Shown here piece by piece: positions 42,140 to 51,800 of a stretch of DNA of 64,000 nt. The notes beneath the pieces were generated by a model. The model saw nothing but the letters and a program-made list of their open reading frames with translations. It was not told the DNA's origin and made no database searches. A program made the position numbers and the translations under genes. Position 1 is the first letter of the stretch. Every line of letters starts with the position of its first letter. This DNA is from CAYVKM01 sp964452045 (GTDB lineage: Bacteria > Calditrichota > Calditrichia > RBG-13-44-9), in contig CAYVKM010000005.1 in the NCBI GenBank assembly GCA_964452045.1, forward strand, positions 27,935 to 91,934, in the 5' to 3' direction.

Positions 42140-42911
42140 GAATGAGACCGCGGTCGCTTTTATTTATAAAATCCATAATAGCTTTTATTTCATCTAGAGG
42201 CTGTAATTTATCCTGGATTATTTTTATGGCCTCGGCCCGGGTGGCGGCATCATGGTAGATAATTTTATAGGCCCGTTTAATTTCGAGAATAGTTTCTTTG
42301 CTGAATCCCTTTCTCTCCAAGCCAATAAAATTCGTTCCTCCATATTGGACAGGCTCACCCATTGCCCGGATAAATGGGGGTATATCCTTTGTAACTCTCA
42401 ATCCGCCTCCCACAAATGCTTGTTGTCCTATTTTTACAAACTGGTGAATCAGGGTTCCTCCGCCGATACTGGCATAGTTTTCAATCTCCACATGTCCACC
42501 CATATTTACTGCATTTGCGATAATGCAATTATCACCGATGATGCAATCATGCGCCACATGTGCATAGGTCATGATGAAACAGTTGCTACCGATTTTTGTT
42601 TTGTAATGGTAGGTTGTTCCTCGATTCAGGGTTACAAATTCACGAATGGTCGTGTTATCTCCCACTTCCAGATAAGTTTTTTCGCCGGCATATTTAAGAT
42701 CCTGAGGTGGATTGCCCAGAACAGCATAATGCCCGATTCGGCATTTTTTTCCGATCCGGGTTCCAGAGTCAATAAAGGTACCGGTGCCAATGACGGTACC
42801 ATCTCCGATAATGACATCATCCTGAATGACGGTGTAAGGTCCAATTTCCACATCATTGCCTACCTGTGCTTTTGCATCAAGAATGGCTGTTTTGTGAATA
42901 ACAGTCAACAT
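42132..42911 (-). CDS. lpxA: UDP-N-acetylglucosamine acyltransferase LpxA
   Basis: 259 aa, standard length. It transfers a 3-hydroxyacyl chain from ACP to UDP-GlcNAc, the first step of lipid A synthesis. The left-handed beta-helix hexapeptide repeats fill residues 1-190 (IGPYTVIQDDVIIGDGTVIG), the catalytic His is in YAHVAHDCIIGDN, and a helical C-terminal bundle follows. It lies 19 nt downstream of lpxC-fabZ on the minus strand and overlaps the LipM-like gene, giving the FCB-type order lpxD, lpxC-fabZ, lpxA. Confidence 0.96.
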   Translation of the reverse strand: MLTVIHKTAILDAKAQVGNDVEIGPYTVIQDDVIIGDGTVIGTGTFIDSGTRIGKKCRIGHYAVLGNPPQDLKYAGEKTYLEVGDNTTIREFVTLNRGTTYHYKTKIGSNCFIMTYAHVAHDCIIGDNCIIANAVNMGGHVEIENYASIGGGTLIHQFVKIGQQAFVGGGLRVTKDIPPFIRAMGEPVQYGGTNFIGLERKGFSKETILEIKRAYKIIYHDAATRAEAIKIIQDKLQPLDEIKAIMDFINKSDRGLIRG

Positions 42912-42930
42912 TCTCTCCTTTTCTGAATGT

Positions 42931-44343
42931 TTAATTTCGATCTATAATTGCGGCCATCATTTCCGCTTCGGCAACCAGTTCGCCATTCACATAGGCATAC
43001 CCCTGCATCTTAACACTGGAACTCCGGCGTTTTAAAAGTTCCAGTTCAAAGATGAGCTGTGCACCGGGTAAAACCGGTTTGCGAAACCGGACATTATCCA
43101 TCCCCATAAAATAAACCATTTTTTCTTTCGGATTGTCTTCGCTATTGAGCAGCATGATGCCACCGGTTTGAGCCATGCCTTCGATAATAAGAACGCCCGG
43201 CATGATTGGGTGTCCCGGAAAATGCCCTTGAAAAAACTCCTCATTTCCGGTCACGCTTTTTAAACCAACGATTCTTTTCCCAGCTTCAAACTCGGTAATT
43301 TTGTCCACCAACAGAAAAGGGTAACGATGTGGCAAAATCCTCTGGATCGCCTCAAAATCGAAAACAACACCTTTACGCGCCACATCCTGATACTTTCTGG
43401 TAAGCTGTTGTTTTTCAAACAGTGTGCGTAATCTTCGGGCAAATTCTATATTGCTTTTATGCCCGGGCCGGCCGGCCAGAATTTGACCTTTGATTGGTGC
43501 CCCGAGCAGAAATAAGTCCCCCAGTAAATCCAAGACCTTGTGCCTGGCCGGTTCATTCTTGAACCGTAATGGTGTATCGTTTAGCAGGCCGTTCTCGCCA
43601 ATAAATATCGGGCCGTCGATATGAAGGGTATCCCTGATTTTCCTTTCATTGATCTGGTTTAATTCTTTGTCACATATAACCACTGCATTGTGCAGGGTTC
43701 CTCCTTTGATCAATTTTTGGTCGATCAGCAGTTCCACCTCGTGCAGAAAACAGAAGGTGCGGCAGGGGGCAAATTCGGTGATAAATTCTTTGTCCAATGA
43801 AAATAATCCCGAATGCTGACTTCCTAAGGCCGGATTCTTATAGTCAATCATCAGACTTACCCGGAAATCATCCAGCGGCAAGGCAATGAGGTCAATACCT
43901 TTTTTTTCATCATGAAAATAGATGGCCTCTTCAATGACCAGGTAGTTTTTTGGTTCATTCTGCTCTACGATTCCGGATTCCAGCAAAACATTGACATAAG
44001 GCATGGCGCTTCCGTCACCAACCGGAGGTTCAGCCGCGTTTAGTTCGATCCGCAGATTATCGATCTCCAGGCCGGCAATGGCCGATAGTACATGCTCCAC
44101 AGTATAAATTGTATTCCCATCTTTTTGCAGATTGGTGCCGCGCAGACTGTCTATTCCATTATCAGGCTCTACAAAATCCACAACCGCAGGAATTTCCAGG
44201 GTAGGATTTATATCTGTTCGAACAAAGACAATCCCATGATTTTCAGGGGCGGGCCGGAAAGTAATAGTGGATGAAGACCCGGTGTGCAATCCTGTTCCGG
44301 TAAACGATGATGCTGCATGTATGGTTCGCTGTTTTTTTTCCAT
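42931..44343 (-). CDS. lpxC: Bifunctional LpxC deacetylase / FabZ dehydratase
   Basis: 470 aa fusion. Residues 1 to about 310 are LpxC, the zinc deacetylase of lipid A synthesis: His in YTVEHVLSAIAGLEIDN, the catalytic region ELNAAEPPVGDGSAMPY, and zinc ligands His and Asp in ARHKVLDLLGDLFLLG. Residues about 325-468 are FabZ, the hydroxyacyl-ACP dehydratase: HRYPFLLVDKI and GHFPGHPIMPGVLIIEGMAQ with catalytic His and Glu. This fusion is characteristic of Bacteroidetes and other FCB bacteria and is good taxonomic evidence. The 250 bp before it, up to lpxD, hold no gene. Confidence 0.97.
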   Translation of the reverse strand: MEKKQRTIHAASSFTGTGLHTGSSSTITFRPAPENHGIVFVRTDINPTLEIPAVVDFVEPDNGIDSLRGTNLQKDGNTIYTVEHVLSAIAGLEIDNLRIELNAAEPPVGDGSAMPYVNVLLESGIVEQNEPKNYLVIEEAIYFHDEKKGIDLIALPLDDFRVSLMIDYKNPALGSQHSGLFSLDKEFITEFAPCRTFCFLHEVELLIDQKLIKGGTLHNAVVICDKELNQINERKIRDTLHIDGPIFIGENGLLNDTPLRFKNEPARHKVLDLLGDLFLLGAPIKGQILAGRPGHKSNIEFARRLRTLFEKQQLTRKYQDVARKGVVFDFEAIQRILPHRYPFLLVDKITEFEAGKRIVGLKSVTGNEEFFQGHFPGHPIMPGVLIIEGMAQTGGIMLLNSEDNPKEKMVYFMGMDNVRFRKPVLPGAQLIFELELLKRRSSSVKMQGYAYVNGELVAEAEMMAAIIDRN

Positions 44344-44593
44344 GTTCGAGCAATAGCCTCAACTTTTTCCAAATAAAAAAATTATTGAGATACTTTGTTC
44401 CAAAATGTTCAAAAGATACACTTTTTTATTACGAAAACAAGGTAAAATTAGTAAATGCTCCGGACAATGTAAATGGTAATTCCATTTTGGATTTCATTTC
44501 AAAAGAAAATCCGGCAGGCTTAATATCAAACTCAAATTTACAAGTTAATTTTACTAAAGAAAATTGATTAATTACAACTAGCCCAAAAAATTT

Positions 44594-45634
44594 TCAGGAG
44601 TTCTGTTTTTTTGAGTTTTTTGATTCCAGTTCTTTTTCCAGCTGGTTTATCTTTTTGTAAAGTTCGGGCAATTGATTGATGATTGCTTCGATTCTTTTCG
44701 TTCGCATGATTGGACGAGCGGGATAACCAAAATAAATCTCTTTGTCGGGAATACTTTTCGCGACTCCGGATTGGGCTCCGATCTGGACGTAATCGCCAAT
44801 TTGAATATGACCTACTGTGCCCACTTGTCCGCCAATCATAACGTGATGACCAATTTTGGTTGAGCCGGATATTCCGGTTTGCGCAGCAATAACTGTTGAT
44901 TCACCGATCTCAACATTATGGGCAATTTGGATTAAATTATCCAGTTTCGATCCTTTTCGGATTATCGTGGCATCCATTGTAGCCCGGTCAATAGTGCAAT
45001 TTGCTCCGATCTCAACGTCATCTTCAATAATTACCGAGCCCACCTGGGGGATCTTATGAAAAATTCCTTCGAACGGGGCAAATCCGAAACCATCGCTGCC
45101 AATTACTGCCCCGTTGTGAATAATAACCCGGTTCCCGATCCGGCAGGATTCCCGAATTGAAACCAGTGGGAAAAGTAGACAATTTTTTCCAATGGAAACA
45201 TTGTCCAGGATTACACAGTTGGCCAAAATTTTGGTATTATCTCCAATGCTGCATTTTTTGCCAATAACCACATTCGGACCAATGGCAACGGAATCCCCGA
45301 TCTTTGTATCTTCACCAATAAGTGCAGAGGGATGTATTCCAGGCTGAATAATTTCCTGTGGGGGATTAAATAAAAGGAAAATCTGCAAGAAGCGATAGTA
45401 GGCATTATCAACCCGGATTTGAGAAATATCAGCAGGGAGATCAACATCTTTTTCGATTACAATTGCACTGGCCCTGGTTTCCAGCGCCAGATTTTTGTAT
45501 TTTGGATTAGCCAGGAAAGTGATTTCACCTTGGCCTGCCTTATCCAATTTCGCCGCGCCGGAAATCATGAGATTTTCCTTACCAACCAACTCACCCTGAA
45601 CATATTTTGCCAAATCTTTCAACGATTTTTGCAT
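44594..45634 (-). CDS. lpxD: UDP-3-O-acyl-glucosamine N-acyltransferase LpxD
   Basis: 346 aa. It adds the second hydroxyacyl chain in lipid A synthesis. The N-terminal uridine-binding domain (LAKYVQGELVGKENLMISGA, GEITFLANPKYKNLALETRA) precedes a long left-handed beta helix of hexapeptide repeats (about 100-310), with the catalytic His in IQIAHNVEIGE. Its C-terminal helix (NQLPELYKKINQLEKELESK) is normal for the family. It begins 200 nt downstream of ompH, beyond a strong terminator, so it may have its own promoter. Confidence 0.96.
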   Translation of the reverse strand: MQKSLKDLAKYVQGELVGKENLMISGAAKLDKAGQGEITFLANPKYKNLALETRASAIVIEKDVDLPADISQIRVDNAYYRFLQIFLLFNPPQEIIQPGIHPSALIGEDTKIGDSVAIGPNVVIGKKCSIGDNTKILANCVILDNVSIGKNCLLFPLVSIRESCRIGNRVIIHNGAVIGSDGFGFAPFEGIFHKIPQVGSVIIEDDVEIGANCTIDRATMDATIIRKGSKLDNLIQIAHNVEIGESTVIAAQTGISGSTKIGHHVMIGGQVGTVGHIQIGDYVQIGAQSGVAKSIPDKEIYFGYPARPIMRTKRIEAIINQLPELYKKINQLEKELESKNSKKQNS

Positions 45635-45780
45635 GATATCCTTTTCCTTTCAATCCCCCTTCGATTCTTAAATATTAAATTTAAAATACTGAGGGATAAA
45701 TGTTGGTATTTGTCAGCATGCAAAGTAATGAGGTCTGGTATTTCAGATTGATACTTATTTCAACAACGGTTTTGTTTAAT

Positions 45781-45819
45781 AAAAAAAGCTGAAATGTTTT
45801 CTCCATTTCAGCTTTTTTT
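45781..45819 (-). terminator. Strong terminator after ompH
   Basis: AAAAAAAGCTGAAATG (45781-45796) pairs perfectly with CATTTCAGCTTTTTTT (45804-45819) around a 7-nt loop. Read on the minus strand it ends in seven T, 18 nt past the ompH stop. The structure is symmetric and would work in both directions. Confidence 0.88.
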
Positions 45820-45836
45820 GATTGCTCATTTACTGC

Positions 45837-46370
45837 TTATTGAAGTTTGTTCAATTCTTCAATAATCCTGTTGGTAATATCAAATTGAGGTTTTGAGTAT
45901 AAAACCACGCCCTGGACGGTATCTAAAATGTAATCGTAATCCTCTTCCTGTCCTATTTTTTGAATAATCTGATCAATCTTGTCATACAGTGGTTGGGTCA
46001 ATTCCATGTTTTTCTTGTAAAGCTCACCCTGTGGGCCTAATTTTTGATATCGATATTGTTCGATTTGCATTCCCAGTTCCTGGGCCTGTTTTTCCTTTTC
46101 GGCTTTTTTCTCGGGACTTAAAAGCAAACTCTGGTTTTCGATCTCTTTAAGTAAAGCCTCATAATCATCAAGCATTTTGTTATATTCATTCTCGTACTGG
46201 GTCTTCAGGTCATCAAGTTTTTTCTGAATTTCTTTTGCTTCAGGATATTCAGCAAGAACCCGCTGAGAATTAATATAGCGAATTTTTAATTGTGCAAAGC
46301 TATTCGTCCAACCCGAAAATATTAAAATAGCACCAACAACCAGAAACCAGAACATTCTTTGTCTTTTCAC
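45837..46370 (-). CDS. ompH: OmpH/Skp-like periplasmic chaperone
   Basis: 177 aa. Signal peptide (MKRQRMFWFLVVGAILIFSG, cut after SFA). The mature protein starts with the family strand IRYINSQRVLAEYPEAKEIQ, then a long charged coiled coil (about 50-120) and a closing TQPLYDKIDQIIQKIGQEED region followed by YDYILDTV. It holds unfolded outer-membrane proteins on the way to BamA, whose gene lies immediately upstream (65 nt). Confidence 0.93.
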   Translation of the reverse strand: MKRQRMFWFLVVGAILIFSGWTNSFAQLKIRYINSQRVLAEYPEAKEIQKKLDDLKTQYENEYNKMLDDYEALLKEIENQSLLLSPEKKAEKEKQAQELGMQIEQYRYQKLGPQGELYKKNMELTQPLYDKIDQIIQKIGQEEDYDYILDTVQGVVLYSKPQFDITNRIIEELNKLQ

Positions 46371-46434
46371 TGTTACCTCCTACAATTTGTTTTAACCATT
46401 TTTTATTTTGCTTAGATTCAAGTTCGAAATCGAA

Positions 46435-48762
46435 TTAGAATTTGCCGAACTGGAAATGAGTTTTCCACTGGCCTTTTCTGATACCCGTGGCCGTGTAATG
46501 ATCCAGGCCATAGCCAAAGTCAACTCCGATGATCCCGATCATCGGCATAAAGAGGCGGACGCCAAAGCCTACGCCGCGGCGTAAATCCTGGGTATTGGTT
46601 TCGGAAAAATCGGACCAGACGTTTCCTGCTTCCATAAATAACAGGCCAAATATAGTTGGGTTAGGTGCAATCGGAATTCTTAATTCGGCGGTAAACTTTA
46701 GCATCGATCTTCCGCCCAGCGGGTTACCGTTTGAACTCACCGGTCCTACAGCGCCGTCATCATAACCTCGCAATCCTTCTGAGAAGCTTAATCCCGAACC
46801 ACCCATATAAAACAGTTCCCCGGGATTAATATAGTAATTATTGTAAAGCCCTTCGATCAGTCCCAGTTTAGACTGGGTGTAAAAAACCAGACCCATAAAT
46901 GTGGGAACGTACCATTCAACTGTTAAAATGTTCTTCAGGTAATCTTCGTCTCCCTGTAATGGACCGCCTGAAAATTCAGTCAATAAAGAATAAACCGAAC
47001 CTTCGGTCGGAAATTCCGGGCGGTTCCGGCTGTCGCGCTGCAGGATTTGGGTTAGACTGACCTGGGTTGTTGGTCGGTCATAAAACAGATATGATTGCAA
47101 TAATTCCTGATCACGCACATTGTAAATTTCCGTTTGGGCAATTCTGAAAATCCAGTCACCGCGGAAATAGTTATCCGGCCAGCGAAACCGACGACCCAGT
47201 TGTAAAGAACCACCTTGTACCCGGCGGTCCCATGGATAATAACCGCCGCCACTGCGGGTATTGAAAAGTGAAATACCACCCAGGGTCGGTGTGTTGAACA
47301 GCCAGGGTTCGGTAAAGCTGAGAGAGATGGAACGATAGTATCTTCCGAAGTACCAATCGAAGGCCAATCGCTGACCATCGCCACCCGATAATGGGTGAGA
47401 AAGGGAGAAATTGTTCAATGCCAAACCTACGCTTCCGATCATCCCATCGCGCTGGCTGTATCCGGCGGACATATTTGCGGTATCGGTCGATTTCTCTTCA
47501 ACCTTCACTTCCAGATTAACATGTTTGTCATCGTTTTCGATGAGCTTTACATCCGGTACGACATTGGAAAAGTAATTAAGAATCCAGACATCCCGGACAC
47601 TACGTTCCAGCTTTGCCCGATTGAAAGTATCTCCGGGATAAATTTTCAATTCCCGTCTGACTACTTTCTCATTGGTTTTCGTGTTCCCGGTAATAACAAT
47701 CTCTTTGATTTTGACAACATGTCCCTCAATAATTTTTATGCTGATATCAACCGTATCCAGACCAGCCGGTATTTCGCGTGGCTGGATGTTGGCAAAGAGA
47801 TATCCCTGATTGTAGTAGAGGTTCTGAATGTTTTCCCGAATACTTTTATCATAATTTTCCTGATTGTAAACATCGCCCTTTTTGAATAGCAGCTGATCCT
47901 TTAATTCCTGGTCACCGAATACGGTATTCCCCTCGAAGGATACCTCACCGAAATAGTATTGCTGTCTCTCATTTATGTAGACGTTAATATACATATCTTT
48001 TTTATCTTCGCTGTAATACAATGAATCCCTGACAATTTCGGCATCACGGAATCCATTTTTTCGACAGTATGCAATTAATCTGGCCAGGTCTTCCTTATAT
48101 TTTTTTTCATTAAAGTCCGCACCGCGCCACCAACGATCTTCCTTTATCCCTTTAAACTGCTTTTTCAATTCTTTTTCAGTTAAATGTTCGTTACCAAAAA
48201 TGCGTATTTTTTTAACCTGAACCTTTTTCCCCTCATTGATTTTCACCTCAGCCAGTACTTCGGAAGGGGATTTATACAAAGTATCTATCTCAACCTGGGC
48301 CAGCAGATGACCTTCCTCACGATATTTGTTGAGCAGGTTCCTTCGACCTTTATAAATTCTAAAGGGAGTTAGAACCATTCCTTTATAGAATTGGAGTTCT
48401 TTATCAACCTCTTTTTTGTTTAGCTTATCCTCTCCTTCCACTACCCAACCATCCAGCCGGGGAAACTCTTTTAGTTTTATGACCAGGTCCAATCCCTGAT
48501 AGGTTTGCTTTCCTACTAAAATTTCGATATCAGAGAACAACCTGAGAGCCCATAAGTTTTTAACTGCTTTTTGGATGTCATCGCTGGTGATTTCCTTTCC
48601 TACCCTTAAACCTGAGTTCAGGTAGATGATAGAGGAATCTGCTTTAACATTCCCTTCAAAGTTCAATTTATGGATTTTGAATTTTTGTGCCTGAGCGAAA
48701 AGAGTGGTTGTTAATAGCCCAATAATAATTTGTGCGAGTATCAGGTTTTTAGTCAATTTCAT
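46435..48762 (-). CDS. bamA: Outer-membrane assembly factor BamA (Omp85)
   Basis: 775 aa. Signal peptide (LILAQIIIGLLTTTLFAQA), five POTRA domains up to about residue 410 (for example KIHKLNFEGNVKADSSIIYL, VKKIRIFGNEHLTEKELKKQ, FGEVSFEGNTVFGDQELKDQ), then the 16-strand barrel. The L6 loop motif appears as GLRGYDDGAVG, and the C-terminal strand ends in an aromatic Phe (KTHFQFGKF). It inserts beta-barrel proteins into the outer membrane. It lies 63 nt downstream of tamB and upstream of ompH, the usual order in FCB genomes. Confidence 0.97.
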   Translation of the reverse strand: MKLTKNLILAQIIIGLLTTTLFAQAQKFKIHKLNFEGNVKADSSIIYLNSGLRVGKEITSDDIQKAVKNLWALRLFSDIEILVGKQTYQGLDLVIKLKEFPRLDGWVVEGEDKLNKKEVDKELQFYKGMVLTPFRIYKGRRNLLNKYREEGHLLAQVEIDTLYKSPSEVLAEVKINEGKKVQVKKIRIFGNEHLTEKELKKQFKGIKEDRWWRGADFNEKKYKEDLARLIAYCRKNGFRDAEIVRDSLYYSEDKKDMYINVYINERQQYYFGEVSFEGNTVFGDQELKDQLLFKKGDVYNQENYDKSIRENIQNLYYNQGYLFANIQPREIPAGLDTVDISIKIIEGHVVKIKEIVITGNTKTNEKVVRRELKIYPGDTFNRAKLERSVRDVWILNYFSNVVPDVKLIENDDKHVNLEVKVEEKSTDTANMSAGYSQRDGMIGSVGLALNNFSLSHPLSGGDGQRLAFDWYFGRYYRSISLSFTEPWLFNTPTLGGISLFNTRSGGGYYPWDRRVQGGSLQLGRRFRWPDNYFRGDWIFRIAQTEIYNVRDQELLQSYLFYDRPTTQVSLTQILQRDSRNRPEFPTEGSVYSLLTEFSGGPLQGDEDYLKNILTVEWYVPTFMGLVFYTQSKLGLIEGLYNNYYINPGELFYMGGSGLSFSEGLRGYDDGAVGPVSSNGNPLGGRSMLKFTAELRIPIAPNPTIFGLLFMEAGNVWSDFSETNTQDLRRGVGFGVRLFMPMIGIIGVDFGYGLDHYTATGIRKGQWKTHFQFGKF

Positions 48763-48825
48763 AATCTTTTTTATTTTTGTTTTAAAGAAACTTCAAAACT
48801 TAAATCTTTGTTCAAATTTTTGCAA

Positions 48826-51800
48826 TCAAAAATTAAATGAATGCCTGAGGCGTATTCTAAAGTCGTTTAAAGCATCTCTACTGTAATATTGTGGATCAAA
48901 TTGTAATTTATCGTACTCAAACTCGAGCAGCAAATTTCGAAGCAACCGGTATTCGATGCCAAATTTGTGATTTAAGCCCAATTTCGGTTCATCATAAATA
49001 GCAACCAGTTGTCCCGAGTAAGTGAGGTAGATACCACTCATTAAATATTTGCCCAGAGTAATTTCTGAACTTTGTAAAAGTAATAACGCAGGATCGAGGC
49101 TATAGTTCAAATTTTGATAATTATAATTTGCTTCCTGGAAGATCTTCAGACGGTTATGGAATCCGTAATTAATGATATTGGAAGTAAAATGGGACCGAAA
49201 ACGAACATAATCCAATTGTAGGCTTCTTTCCAGTTTCCTCTCCAGGGGCCGAACAAGTGGCCGGATTAAATAATTTTCGGTGACGGTAAGACCAACATCA
49301 CCGGCCTTCCCGGAAATATTATCCGCTGAATAACCCAAATAGGCCAGGACACTCTCCTGGGTCTCCCCGATTGTGGGATCGCTGGTTACCAATTTAAACC
49401 GAAAATCTTCCCATCTACCACCGGCAACTTCCTGGTTGGTTTCTGGGTCGATGGTGTAAAGCACCAGGTAAATGTCACGAGGAAAGTTGGTGGAGTCTCT
49501 TACGGTGGTCCAGGCACGTCCGTACACCTCGGGGTATATCTCGAAGCGGTTAAAAATGGCACCAAAGCGATCGACCCTGAAACTCATGTCCAGATACTCT
49601 ACCCGTCCGCGTGTCGATTCTACTCCGCCTTCTGTCCTAAAACTTTCATCGTTTAATTTTCCGGTAAATGTTAATCCTTCCGAAACTTTGTCAATATTTA
49701 GATCAAGATATACCCGGTCTATTACGGCGGGGATATCCACAAAATATCTGTTCCCCATTCCCGCTTTTACCTGCACATCCCAGTCAATGCTCATCAAAAA
49801 GTCGAGTACTTTGTTTTCCTCACCACTGGCGGTACTTTCCTGAACTTCAAGAAAGGGAAAAGTAACACGAGAATCAATTAAGGTCACTTTTCCCCGGACA
49901 TGCGGTTGTTCTTGCGGTCCGGTAAAATAGAATTTTTCATTATCCGTTTTACCTGCAGTGACAAAATAACCAATATCACCCGGGTTCATTAATCCAGGTA
50001 TGGATAATGGAATTCCCCTTGAATCGGTTTCCAGGATCAGGACGCCCAGATTTAATCCTATATCTTCAAAAAACCATGGTTCCAGTGATTTATTTTCCGA
50101 CTGTATCTGATCGATATTAAATATTTTTACATGACGACCAAGGAGATCTCCCTCCAGGTTCTTAATACTTATAAATTGCTCTCCTTCCTGAAGTGAAATA
50201 TCAGCTTGCAGATTTTGTAATGATGGAATTACTGATTCAAAGCCAATGGAACCGCTGTATATTTTTATCTCTCCCGCGGCTAGTTTTGGATTCTCACGAG
50301 TTCCAATCAAATGTAGATTCAGCATACCATCACAATCCGGATTCTGGAAATAATTAATAAGACTCGGCAATTCCGCAAGCACGTTTCCATCGGCATTAAT
50401 ATGAATATCCATCTCGGAATTTGAATCAATTGGTAATCTGCCATATGCCTCAATGGAATATCCGTTCTCATCATAATAGACAAATTTGGGAATCTTTATT
50501 TGATGTTTTTTTATCTGGAAAAGGGTAGCATTTGGCGGAATAGAATCTGTAAAAGTAATATCAAGATTTTGAAAGGATTTCTTTTTGATGAATCCATTCT
50601 GCATGGAAATATTACCTGAGATATTTGGTCTGTCGAATAAACCATCAATATTTACTATATACTCAATGTTACCTCTGATGAGTTGCGGATCTTTAAAAAT
50701 TGTCGAAGCAACGAAATTTGTTTCAATTTCTTTACCTCTCAGCCTTGACCTAATATAGTCTTTTTGGGTATTCCAATTAAAATTGGCCTGCATAATTGGT
50801 CTATTGTTATAATTGATAGTTGCTTCAGGAAGATTCAAGATAAAATTTTGGTAATTACCTTCCATATTGAGTGAATAATATCCATTTTCATTGATTATAA
50901 AGTTTTCGCCATGCAGATTAAAACTGATTTCCGGGTCGCTTGAGTAACCAGCGAATTTAATATTTCCAGACAAAGCACCTTCGGTAATCGATTTTTGTAA
51001 TTCCGCGAGTCGGCCGAGGTATCGATAGACATTAATTTTTGCAAAATTAACTTCGCCCGAGATAGGTTGGTTTTCTGAAGATCTTATTGAAAAGTTTGCA
51101 TCAGCAATATTTGGGGCATCCAATTTTATCCAGAATTCATTTGAATGATCTTCCAGCAAAATATCTCCCTGGATCTTGTCCGGCATGGTCTGAAAACTGA
51201 ATTTACCTCGAAATTTAAAATTAGGTTCAATAAGATTGATGGCACTACCTACAAATGAAAATAGTATTTCTTTAGATTTATCATTACTGAAGTTCACTTT
51301 GACCGTTGGGTAATTCACAGGTCCGGAAAAATAAAAATCGTTTCTAAACTTACTGAATATCCACTTCACTGCTGCATTTTGCGACAAAGAATCAACCGGC
51401 ACATTTTTTAACTCAAGAATATTAAAAGTTGGATTGTCCCAAAGGGTAATGACATCAGCATAAATACTAAAGTTATCAGGGAAAGATTCTGTACTTCTTA
51501 ATGTTATTTGGTCTTTGACTAATTTGAAATCTGTGCTGAAATTCATTAGTGATTGCTTTTGATTGGAGAAATTTGCCTTTGTGCTTCCCCAAAAGGTTTG
51601 TGTAGGAAAATCTCCCTCAATTGAGGTGGAATATTCCATATCAGCATCATTTAGTTTTGTTACGATACTGAAGAGTTGGGATCCAAGGTGAAGTTTGCTA
51701 AAAAGATTTAACTGCATTTTCATATTGTTAAAATCGATTTCTCCCTCGCCAGAGTGGTCAAGTCCGATAGAATGACAATCTATGCTGGTAAATTTCCACA

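Noticed and set aside
42252..42926. Long plus-strand open frame of 224 codons opposite lpxA
   Set aside because: It mirrors the well-supported lpxA frame, has no ribosome site and no recognisable domain; it is an antisense shadow.
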